Source: Hypericum androsaemum (Eukaryota; Streptophyta; Magnoliopsida; Malpighiales; Hypericaceae). Taken from it: a stretch of DNA of 64,000 nucleotides. A program made the position numbers and the translations under genes. The notes beneath the pieces are model-generated. The model was not told where the DNA came from, made no database searches, and saw only the letters and a list, made by a program, of their open reading frames with translations. Below are positions 54,884 through 64,000 of the stretch, piece after piece. The first letter of the stretch is position 1. Each line of letters starts with the position of its first letter. The stretch is from NCBI GenBank assembly GCA_963995505.1, contig OZ023190.1:12332092-12396091 (forward strand). Reading direction: 5' to 3'.

Positions 54884-55344
54884 CCAAAGCTGCCACTGGT
54901 AAATTATCAGTTGATTGTAAAGTTTAATTTTCCATTCTTCCTCGCATGTGGTCTGTATGTGTTTGGAATTCGGTTCGGCTCGTTACATAAGCAACTCTGT
55001 TGGAAGTATACGGTAATAACTTGTTTGTCCTTGAAGTTCCCTATTTGGTGGTAATCCATGTCCTCGCCTGTTGGATTATTCTAGGGAGATGAGCTTTCAA
55101 ACTATGGGTTACCTCTTTCTGATTATTATATTCTGAGCCTTAATTGATTGGTGCTTTCTTTGCAGTGAAGGTTTTCATTCGAAAATCTGCCATTCCAGAT
55201 CAGTTGCATGCAAAGGCAAGGTATACATATTCCAAGATATCTCGAGCTCGAGCCATTCGTAATATCCAAAAAATACAACATGAACCCCTAAGTTGAATAG
55301 TAGTCTTACTTTCCAACTTAAAAAAGTTAATGTTCAACAACAGC
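54884..55344. other. Convergent intergenic region
   Basis: This 461-base space separates the stop codons of the BSD gene (+) and the VAMP71 gene (-). It must hold both 3' untranslated regions, so the transcripts may overlap. Confidence 0.6.
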
Positions 55345-56344
55345 TCATTTGAAGCAAGAACGGAGCATAGGATCATGACAAACATAAGCAGCAACCGTGT
55401 AGATAATGAGCAATATAAATAGTATGAGGGAGAACCTGCAAAAAAAAAAAAACCAGGTAAATTTGCGTCAGCCCTAATTTCAACCAAAGAGATGATAATC
55501 TATATCTATCGGGCAATACTTACGTGAGATTGAAGTTTTGCCACCACATTTTGTTCCTGAATCGGCGGCTCTGCCTTTTGAAACGAACGGTGTTTCCTTG
55601 AAGCGTAGAAACTTTATCAACCAACAGTGTCAACCGGTCCCCTCTCTCCAATACTTTATCGATGTTCTCTATCATGACGCTTCTCACCTGTAAGTAAGAT
55701 TCATCGGTATGTCGTGACCACCATAAAATTGCGCTCGGTTGGAGTCTTTAAACGATTAACAATGGGGAGTGCGTAATTAAAATTTTGTATAATTATTACC
55801 TGGCTCATTTCACCCTTCAAACGATTCAACCGATCTGCATTAGGGTCATTAGAGAAATGATTCATCTGTTGGCTGAGAACTCTCGAGAACTCATCGTTCA
55901 TGGCGTAGGCAGCCGCTGAAATAATAGCTCTACCGTATCTTCTCACAAATCTTTGGTGGATGTCCTCCAGAAATGAGAAGGGGATCCTCCCTACATTCCC
56001 AAACATATTAATGACTTACTTATGTCCGAACATCAGGTGGTTTCCACTAAAATACTTTTGTTTCTGATTAATAATAATAAGAAATCACAGCACCTTAAGA
56101 GAGCGAGAACCTTACTTCCGGAGGCGTCATCAGCCATGCAGAGGACGGTGAGGCCATCGGTTCTCCTGACGTGGAAAATGTAGCGGTCGTGGGAATACGA
56201 TACGTTCCGGTCGATGTCATTTCCGCGCGGCAGCTTCCCGAGGATCTGCCTCGCCACCGTCCCCGCGTTTGTGTTCGCCGGCGACGAGCTGAACTCGGCC
56301 AGTACCACCTCCCCTCTAGCCACCATCCCATAGTGTATCCCCAT
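55345..56344 (-). CDS. VAMP71: VAMP71-family longin R-SNARE
   Basis: Four exons on the minus strand: 56344-56116, 55990-55800, 55687-55524 and 55435-55345. They give 675 nt, 224 residues; frames agree at each junction. Residues 1-120 are a longin domain (MGIHYGMVARGEVVLAEFSS, then YIFHVRRTDGLTVLCMADDA, IPFSFLEDIHQRFVRRYGRA). The SNARE motif follows (residues 128-188, NADRLNRLKGEMSQVRSVMI), with the zero-layer Arg at about 155 (KVLERGDRL). A membrane anchor (LILFILLIIYTVAAYVC) ends HDPMLRSCFK. This is the plant VAMP711-713 pattern: R-SNAREs that act in fusion at the vacuole and late endosome, with known roles in stress responses. Exon 4 is only 91 nt and preceded by a T-run. Which of the VAMP71 members it is cannot be told. 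Confidence 0.92.
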
Positions 56345-56745
56345 TTCCTATATTACGTCTCTCCTCCTCCTCCTCTCTCTTTTTAATAAATGAGAGGACC
56401 AAAGAGAAAGAAAATGGAAAGCGTAGGATCGATGGAGAAAAGAAAGATGGGACAGTTTCCTTCCCAAAATTGCAGATCTTCATCCGAGGTTAAAAAAAGA
56501 TTTGTCATTTTTTTCTGTTTCTTTTCTTTCAAAGGAATTTTTGTTCTCCTGAATTATAGTTGCCCTTTTTTAGAACTACATAAACAGAATAGGTTTGTGG
56601 CCCAATTTGTAGAATGCACTGCATGAATATGTATGAATCATATGTACGCGAAAGGTTATTATAACGATTAATTAATCCAAAACTAAGTATGATTAGTTTT
56701 ATGGATATTGAAATCTACTTTTTTTTAATAGTGTGTGTGCTCTTA
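56345..56745 (-). promoter_or_regulatory. Upstream region of the VAMP71 gene
   Basis: On the minus strand an AG-rich leader (56350-56400) is followed by AT-rich sequence to the gypsy target site at 56746. The only other content is short chance frames. Confidence 0.4.
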
Positions 56746-56750
56746 GAGAT

Positions 56751-58236
56751 TGTTGAGGTACAAAAATAATCTCAAATTATCAAAGATATTTTGAGCTCTC
56801 CGGTGCGGTCTCAAAGTGACTGGGTGATCGATGACCGGCATGGTCTCAAAGTGGGTGGTGTCATCTCAGAGAGATCAATGTCGGGTGATCGATGGTTGGT
56901 ATCGTCCCGAAGAGACCGGTGTCAGATGACTGGTGATTGGTGTCATTTCAAAGAGGTTGCTTCCGGTCTTGAGTTGGATAGAAATCGATAATGGTCTTCT
57001 CTTGGCCAAGACCGATGACGGTCTTTCAATGATGGTCTCTCCTTGGTTGAGACCGGTGACGGTAGACTACCTCAGTCTATTGTCCTTCGATGCCAAACAT
57101 TCATCTTTGGTAAATTGGCGGTAACTTATGACTCGAACATTGGATTGAGCTGATTCTTTCGGCTATGGAAAGGCAAGACAAATATCTACAACTTTGTAGT
57201 TTATAATTTTTTCTGATTCGAAGCAGAAGGTGGTCAAAAGTCTACTTCAAACTGATCCCACTCCGGACCGGTTCGGTCCGCTTCCCGCTTTGGTCGGCTT
57301 CCCGCTTCCAAGACCAAGGCGGGAGCCCGGTTCCGTCCGCTTCCCGCCCGCCTGGGAGATACTCCTTGGTAAAATGCTCATAACTTTCTATCCGGAGCTC
57401 GGATTGAGACGATTCAAGTTGCTGTGCGAAGCCAAAACATAGATCTATGACTTTGTAGTTTGTGAATTCTTTGGATTCGGGGCGAAAGTAGGTCAAAAAT
57501 ACAGGTCCAGGCGGGAAGATGCTTTAGTCCTCAAGGCAGGAACTCGGATGTACGCTTTAATCTACAAGGCGGGAACCCAGACGTTCGTTTTGACCTACAA
57601 AGCAAGAGCCCAGATGGTCACTTTGACCTATAAGGCAGGAGCCCGGATGGTCGCTTTAACTTTTAAGGCGGGAGCCCGGAGGGCATTTTGACCTTCGAAG
57701 TGTCCGGGTGGATGTCTCGGCTCATGAAGTGGAATGTCCGGTTGGACGCCTCGGTATGTGAAGTGATGATATGTCCGGGTATTAAAGTACAAAATTCATA
57801 CTCCGGGTGTCTAGCAAAGGTGTTCATCTCTGGGTTCGTTTGCTGGAATCCATATTCGGGTTGGTGTGTCCGTCCAAATTGGACCGCTCGGTGGTCGCTC
57901 AAGTCCGCATGGCGGTAGGCACTTACTGCCTTGGCTTGTGGGCGGTAGGCCCTTACTGCCTTGGCTTGTGGGCGGTAGGCCCTTACCACCTTGGCTTATG
58001 GGCGGAAGGCTTGGCCCACCTTAGGGCTTATGGGCGATAGTCTCAGCTCGCTTCAAGGGCCCGGGCAGAAGAACGAAGCCCGTTTCAGGGGCTCGGACGG
58101 AAGAATGAAGTCCGCGTAGGAGGATCGGATGGGCTTGACAATCCCACTTTGAGAGCCCGGACGGAAAGACTATTTGGTCTATATAGGCAGAAGGTTTGGG
58201 CTTTTTTGAGTTCACTTCGGGCTTAAAGACGATAAG
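56751..58236 (+). repeat. 3'-truncated left LTR of the gypsy element
   Basis: Aligns with 59260-60741 along its length, ending at GCTTAAAGACGATAAG. Beyond that point it enters internal sequence, so the LTR tail was lost together with the primer-binding site. Confidence 0.85.
57505..57690 (+). repeat. 36-bp tandem repeat within the LTR
   Basis: About five imperfect copies of an AAGGCGGGAGCCCGGATGGT-type unit. The same array is present in the right LTR at about 60018-60200. A second array of CCTTGGCTTGTGGGCGGTAG units follows at 57910-58020 and 60420-60510. Confidence 0.8.
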
Positions 58237-58239
58237 AAG

Positions 58240-58830
58240 TTGATTCGCAAGTGGGTACCCAAGGTACAAACTGATGTCCATATGAGAGAAGGTCGCCCTC
58301 AAGAGGATGAGAAAGAGATCGACCAAAAGGAAAAAGATATCTCGGTCACTTTTGAGATTGGTTATGTAAAGTTTGGAGACTTCTCAGATAAGATGTCGAT
58401 CAATAAGGCGTTCACCTTACCGGCCATCTTTAGGCCAAAACTCAACCAACCCAGCCGTCTGGAGAGGGACGAGAGTCAGAAAGATACACCTTATCCTCAC
58501 ATAGCAAAGATGTCCTCTGTCACTCCCATGGTGAAAGCCTCTAATAGCGATGTAACTATTATGAGGCCAATCCAAAGAATGGGCGAACGCAAAAAACCTC
58601 TTTGCATCATGGTTCACATCCTTGGAGAGCCGATCAAGAGAGTACCCATGGATGGCATAGGTGTGGCAAACACCTTTCTTCAGTTGCTCCTTAAGGATCG
58701 CAATAAAGAAAAGGAAGATGTCAGCCCGACTGGAATGGTCATGACCAACCTTAACGGGAAAGGGCGAGACTTGATCTGCTCCGGTCTGATAATCCCATCT
58801 TCCATCCACCAATGTCTAATTTGGTAGAAG
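58240..58830 (+). pseudogene. Gypsy aspartic protease-region remnant
   Basis: The frame contains RKKPLCIMVHILGEPIKRVP followed by MDGIGVANTFLQLLLK. This is the retropepsin entry of plant Tat-type gypsy elements (KPLxIxxxIxGxPxKRVxxDGG), with the second catalytic-loop Gly changed to Ile. It ends SSIHQCLIW, the piece that normally lies after the protease, so an internal deletion brought the two together. The preceding 100 residues (FEIGYVKFGDFSDKMSINKA) belong to the gag-protease linker. No active enzyme could be made. Confidence 0.7.
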
Positions 58831-59259
58831 TCAGGTGGGAAGGTGGAGATCATGATGGCCGATGCATGTCCATTCATCACGGCCATATGCTACATAGAGG
58901 CGGCATTCAACGACAGAGCCACAATACCAATAAGGGTGGTCTGAAGTAACGTAGATGGCAGGTTTGCCTGGTGTGCAAGTTTGGTCAAGCAGAACGTCCT
59001 TTTAACCCAATGACCGATTAGTGCCACACCCGGGGGGCAAGTATTCCCCTTTACTTATGGGGAATGAAGCAATAGGTGAGGTGACAAGGCGATCAGAGGT
59101 TTTTACCTTGTCACCCTATAAGTCGGCCGGGTAGACGGCTTAGACCTCTTCAAGCTGCTCGTCTTCATTCTAAGTTAGCTGATGGATGCCAACCGGAGAT
59201 GAAGAACTACGTCAACGCTTCTCGCCTGATCATACCGAAGCATTAATGTATGAGGGCAT

Positions 59260-61219
59260 TGTTGAGGTACAAAAATAATCTCAAATTATCAAGGATATCT
59301 TGAGCTCTCCGGTGCGGTCTCAAAGTGGGTAGTATCATCTCAGAGAGATCAATGTCGGGTGATCGATATTCGGTATCGTCCCGAAGAGACCGGTGTCGGA
59401 TGACTGGTGATTGGTGTCATTTCAAAGAGGTTGCTTTCGGTCTTGAGTTGGGTAGAAATCGATAATGGTCTTCTCTTGGCCAAGACCGATGACGGTCTCC
59501 TAATGATGGTCTCTCCTTGGTTGAGACCGGTGACGGTAGACTACCTCAGTTTATTATCCTTCGATGTCAAACATTCATCTTTGGTAAATTAGCGGTAACT
59601 TATGACTCGAACATTGGATTGAGCTGATTCTTTCGGCTATGAAAAGGCAAGACAAATATCTACAACTTTGTAGTTTACGACATTTTTTGATTCGAAGCGG
59701 AAGGTGGTCAAAAGTCTACTTCGAACTGATCCCACTCCGGATCGGTTCGGTCTGCTTCCCACTTTAGTCGGCTTCTCGCTTCCAAGACCAAGGCGGGAGC
59801 CCAGGCTTCCCGCTTCCAAGACCAAGGCGGGAGCCCGGTTCCGTCCGCTTTTCGCCTGCCTGGGTGATACTCCTCGGTAAAACGCTCATAACTTTCTATC
59901 CAGAGCTCGGATTGAGACGATTCAAGTGGCTGTGCGAAGCCAAAATATAGATCTATAACTTTGTAGTTTGTGAATTCTTTGGATTCGGGGCGAAAGTAGG
60001 TCAAAAATATAGGTCAATGCGGGAGGACGCTTTAGTCCTCAAGGCGGGAACCCGGATGTACGCTTTAATCTACAAGGCGGGAACCCGGACGTTCGCTTTG
60101 ACCTACAAAGCAAGAGCTTGGTTGGTCACTTTGATCTACAAGGCGGGAGCCCGGATGATCGCTTTAACTTTCGAGGTGGGAGCCCGTAGGGCATTTTGAC
60201 CTTCGAAGTATCCGGGTGGATGTCTCGGCTCGTGAAGTGGGATGTCCGGTTGGATGCCTCGGTACGTGAAGTGATATGTCAGAGTATTAAAGTGCAAAAT
60301 TCATACTCCGGGTGTCTAGCAAAGGTGTTCATCTCCGAGTTCGTTTGCGAGAATCTGTATTCGGGTTGGTGTGTCCGTCCAAATTGGACCGCTCGGTGGT
60401 CGCCCAAGTCTGCGTGGCGGTAGGCACTTACCGCCTTGGCTTGTGGGCTGTAGGCCCTTACCACCTTGGCTTGTGGGCTGTAGGCCCTTACCACCTTGGC
60501 TTGTGGGCGGAAGGCTTAGCCCGGCTTAGGGCTTATGGGCGATAGTCTCAGCTCGCTTCAAGGGCCCGGGCGGAAGAACGAAGCCTGTTTTAGGGGCTCG
60601 GACAGAAGAATGAAGTCCGCGTAGGAGGACCGGAAGGGCTTGACAATCCCACTTTGAGAGCCCGGACGGGAAGACTATTTGGTCTATATAGGCGGAAGGT
60701 TTGGGCTTTTTTGAGTTCACTTCGGGCTTAAAGACGATAAGTTATTTCAGCATTGACGGGCTTAAGACGAGCTTTTGCGTGGAAGGTTCTAGAGGATCGG
60801 GTCAGTTTATATTTTCGTAAGTAGAGCCGGAATTTCTGAGATTCCAATAAGATTTTGGGACACAATTGTTTGGTCGGCACGACCGGCATATTTCTAATCG
60901 GGGATGAGATATGTTCATATGAGAAAGACGGTTTATATTTTTCTATTCTAAGCCGGGTTGATTTGAAAATAAAATATTCACTCGGGATGGGATTTCTTGC
61001 ATGGGAAGAATGGAGCTAGGTAAGGACATGCTATATAAAGGGAGCTCGGGTACCGGAGAAGGACATCAACAAACACAACACACAACTACTCTTCTATCTT
61101 TATCGTTTTTCCTTAGTACGTAACCTAACATAGCCGGTAGCCTAGCATAGCTTTAGACCGACTTTGGGACGACCACTCCGGATCCGTCTCGGGTTACTTG
61201 TTCTCTTTTTCCCGCAACA
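59260..61219 (+). repeat. Complete right LTR of the gypsy element, 1960 bp
   Basis: Starts TGTTGAGGTAC after ATGTATGAGGGCAT and ends CCCGCAACA. TATATAAAGG at about 61032 is a good LTR TATA box, with GGACATCAACAAACACAACA 40-50 bases downstream as the probable transcript start zone. Confidence 0.85.
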
Positions 61220-61224
61220 GAGGT

Positions 61225-62848
61225 ATATATAAAGTGTCGAGACTCGAGCAAGTCGTTAATGACAAAGTTCAAAAGAAGTTAATCATATCAATTTCGGAAA
61301 ATAGGATGGGTTATAGGAATGATTTGCATAATCATGCAATTTTTTGGCCAATTGGAAACATTGTACAATCTTGGATTCTTAGGATCGTTAGTTTCTTTTT
61401 CGTGTAAGGAGATGCAATTTGCATGAAAAGGTTGATTATAACAACCCACAAAAGATTGTTCGGAAATATAACAAACAGTTATGTAAATGTCATTGGCAAA
61501 AAAAATTCTTTTTCCCATGTAAGTGCCCCGCATCATGATTTAACAGACATAAAATTGACTTCATGTATAAAGCAAAGCAAATACAAAAAAAATATTAGTT
61601 TGATCTTTTTAATCACATACAATGAAGTGCGAAAATTGAGACATCATAGTAATGAACTAATTTTTTTCCCGAAATAACACATGATAGGTTTCCCATACTG
61701 GCTACAATATTGCTAGTTGAAACTGTAATATGTTTATTTATACTTTAAAAAAAAATGTTTATTTACAATTGTGACAAATCTATATATTTTATTTATATTC
61801 ATTGTCTTAAACTTTGTGTTGAATATAAAAAATTTTAATATATTGATTCCCTGACTCATGGTTATTAGTGTTATTCCGTGTCATAACACATAGCGAAGTT
61901 CGAAGCTCCGTTGAAAAGGAAAAGCCCAATTTCTACGCATAAATACTCAATAAATAATTAATTTCTCTCTCGTCAAATTACTATTTAATTCAACCCAAAT
62001 TTTTAACATCTTTATTGGTGATCTCATCCAATCCGCTCACCAAATAAATAATTAATTTTTTTCTCATTCACATATTATCTATAATTTAATTTATATTTAC
62101 ATATAAATTATAATAAATATATAAAATTATGTGTCTATAATTATAACAAGAAAAAAATTAAAATTAAATAACAAAATTAAAATTACAAAAATTGGAAAAC
62201 AAAATTAGAAAGAAATAACTTGATCTACAAATGAATGCGTGAAATGATAAATTAAATATTATAAAAATGTAAATTACATATTGAGCTCTATTTATAGAGA
62301 ATTGAAAAATACTAATTTTAATTATTCTTAAATAATAATTTTAATTTTTATAACTACACAATAATATCTATCATATCTATTTCAACAAATAATATTATAT
62401 TATGTATTATTAAGATTGGATTAAGATTTAGAAAAAAAATAGGCCGATCGGCTGCTCGGTCAACCGAGCCGCTCGGCCAAAGTTTTTCCTTTCTCAATTA
62501 TTTTGTTAATTTCTCTTTTGTCTTTTTGTAGTGATCGATTGCCATCGATCACCGATAAACTTGGTCTAATGAGGTTCGAGTTTTAGGCTGTTAAAGTTTA
62601 AGCCTCTGGCTCGGACAGACTCTCGTGCTATCGAACTCGAGAACTATGTAAATTTTTCACTATAATAAAATCTCTCTAAATCGATATCGTTGGCTCGGAA
62701 AAAAAATTACTTTAGAGAGATTATTATATAAAAGAGGTTTACAAATTTTTCCAAAAATATAAAAATTGAGTTTTGAGTAACAAATACTTAAATCTCACGA
62801 AAAAATACTTTGTTTATAATCAAGTCACCTAAAATCTTGACTTATATT
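61225..62848. other. AT-rich spacer, no gene seen
   Basis: Very AT-rich. Contains two small hairpins: GTGATCGAT/ATCGATCAC with a 4-base loop (62531-62552), and AATCTCTCTAAA/TTTAGAGAGATT (62669-62680 with 62711-62722), the latter resembling a MITE end. The 62450-62480 patch is a GCTCGG-rich near-palindrome. Confidence 0.5.
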
Positions 62849-63229
62849 GTTATTTAAATGCTAAATTCGTATTAACAAATTTCACAAAGGAAACAACAAC
62901 GCTCACAAGAACGCGAACACAAGAGATTACGTAGTTCAGTCTAATGACTACATCCACTGAGAGAATGAGATCTTTTATTGATGAGTAACAAGCCACAAAA
63001 TCATACATAAACTAGGGTAACATGCCTTTATATAATAGACAAATCCTAGCAAGCCACGAAACTTATCTAGCTCAATCTAGAAGTCCAAAATAATATCTGA
63101 GTCTAAACAAGAAATCTGCTGCAGCACACCCTAGCGGGCACTAGCCCTCAGCTTCTGTAACAGGGTCCTGGCATTCGCTAGGTCTCTAGGGGCAGCTAGG
63201 CCCACTGATTTCGTGTCATAACTCCAACA
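62849..63229 (-). repeat. LTR of a minus-strand retroelement
   Basis: On the minus strand it reads TGTTGGAGTTATGACACG to a terminus at about TTTAAATAACA, 381 bases. It has TATATAAAGGCATG (about 63035) and CAATAAAAGATC (a polyadenylation signal), in the right order. The low-coordinate end is less certain than the high one. Confidence 0.65.
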
Positions 63230-64000
63230 ATCTTTACCTTGGCGAGAAATCATCCCTTGGAAGAACCATGAAGCTCCATTTGAACTTCAACAACCTCCAC
63301 CTTGATGAAACATTGCCCCTTAAAGAAATATGAAGTCAAATGAAAACAAACTGACTCCACCTTGAACAATCAATACTCTGTCATCAATAAGATCATCTAC
63401 ACTTCTCTCCTCCTTTATACAATCACTTGGAGACATTCTATAAACTCGAGCATCTCCTGAGCTTGCTTTGTGTATTCTCCCAACTTCTATCGAATCCCAA
63501 CATGCAAGTTCACCGGCTGAAGTAACCTCGTGACCAATAGACACTCCTCTATTTTTCTGATCACTCACATACTCTGCAACCCCAAACAGCTTCCTCATTG
63601 GACCTTGATCCTTTTGCCTTGAACCAATGCTACAAGCCATAGCATACATTGGGTAGCCTATTGTTCCACCTAGTAGAACTCTTAACATATCACGAACTTT
63701 ACCGCTCGCCCTTGAGTGAGATAAAACCTAACTCGCCTATAGTATTCCCAATAATTTTGCCTTCCAAAGGCCAAACCTTTCCAACACCTTTACTTTGCAC
63801 GTGCCTTTAGACAACCATAGTAGAGCCATGCTAACCTTGTCTTAATGAATCTCCATTCCAAGAACCCTCTTGGTTACACTTAAATTATTCATGTAAAGAC
63901 CCCAATCCTTTATACAATCTAACCTCATATTCCAAGAGTTTTTCCCTCCTCCATATGACCCCATTGATGTGACTCCACCTACAATAGTGCCCCCACTAAT
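63230..64000 (-). mobile_element. 3' internal part of an LTR retroelement, off the window edge
   Basis: The AAGGTGGAG-type motif on the minus strand near 63293 and 63355, and CCAAGGTAAAGAT directly before the LTR, resemble the polypurine tract region of plant copia elements. The 122-codon minus frame (63320-63688) has no domain I recognise. The element continues past base 64000, so its type cannot be settled. Confidence 0.5.

Larger units (their letters stand above)
56751..61219 (+). mobile_element. Collapsed Ty3/gypsy (Tat-type) retrotransposon
   Basis: Two long direct repeats, 56751-58236 and 59260-61219, both begin TGTTGAGGTACAAAAATAATC. The right copy is a full LTR ending CCCGCAACA; the left copy lacks the last 478 bases (promoter, R and U5) and runs directly into a 1023-base internal remnant. 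The 5-bp flanks GAGAT (56746-56750) and GAGGT (61220-61224) match at four of five positions and may be the TSD. Primer-binding site, gag and most of pol are deleted. A short purine run precedes the 3' LTR. Confidence 0.85.

Noticed and set aside
58240..58830. Idea that the 195-codon frame is a host gene
   Set aside because: It lies between two LTRs and matches the gypsy protease region, with internal deletion.

Overview
This is a stretch of a flowering-plant nuclear genome. The evidence is spliced genes with short GT..AG introns, AT-rich spacers and a dense layer of plant transposon families: LINE, copia, gypsy, hAT and Mutator-like (MULE). The gene sequences resemble eudicot versions, so a eudicot (perhaps woody) is my best guess, but no species marker is present.

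Seven cellular genes can be supported. In order they are: an atypical bHLH transcription factor of the AIF/bHLH147-149 type (5166-5825, +); a small single-pass membrane protein of unknown role (20934-21541, +); a mitochondrial mS41-like IGR-motif ribosomal protein in three small exons (23041-24133, -); NAA35/MAK10, the auxiliary subunit of the NatC N-terminal acetyltransferase, in 16 exons (28805-35943, +); an ANTH-domain clathrin assembly protein in 15 exons (42465-46468, +); a BSD-domain protein in three exons (52279-54883, +); and a VAMP71-family R-SNARE in four exons (55345-56344, -). The last two are convergent. Exons were joined by eye from splice signals, reading-frame phase and family resemblance; every gene sums to a whole number of codons. 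These are unlinked housekeeping or trafficking functions, not a cluster.

Most of the rest is mobile DNA, and much of it is well enough preserved to place target-site duplications (TSDs). From left to right: an RNase H-like retroelement scrap (1772-2210); a MULE-like element with a roughly 700-bp pyrimidine tract (3694-4822, 9-bp TSD); a hAT MITE (7871-8534, 8-bp TSD); a 5'-truncated LINE (8800-10526, 12-bp TSD); a fold-back MULE-like palindrome (10767-12070, 9-bp TSD); a degenerate hAT-like element (12298-12779); a 365-bp tandem duplication holding tRNA-derived SINEs (15901-16625); a collapsed copia element (25021-27675); a solo LTR (37235-37872, 5-bp TSD); another MULE-like element (38567-40052); an inverted-repeat element (40268-40763); a full-length 4.8-kb MULE with a decayed transposase and a convergent, intact GRF zinc-finger gene (46884-51728, 9-bp TSD); a collapsed gypsy element (56751-61219); and an LTR element running off the right edge.

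The most interesting object is the 4.8-kb MULE. Its two genes face each other as mudrA and mudrB do in maize MuDR, but the second gene here is a GRF-type zinc-finger protein with a predicted membrane tail. Its frame is open while the transposase next to it carries several stops and a frameshift. Other points worth a second look are the LINE 5' junction that carries a copy of flanking DNA, the long hairpin MULE, the G-box-rich solo LTR, and a 14-base match to a common cDNA-cloning adapter at 20592-20605.
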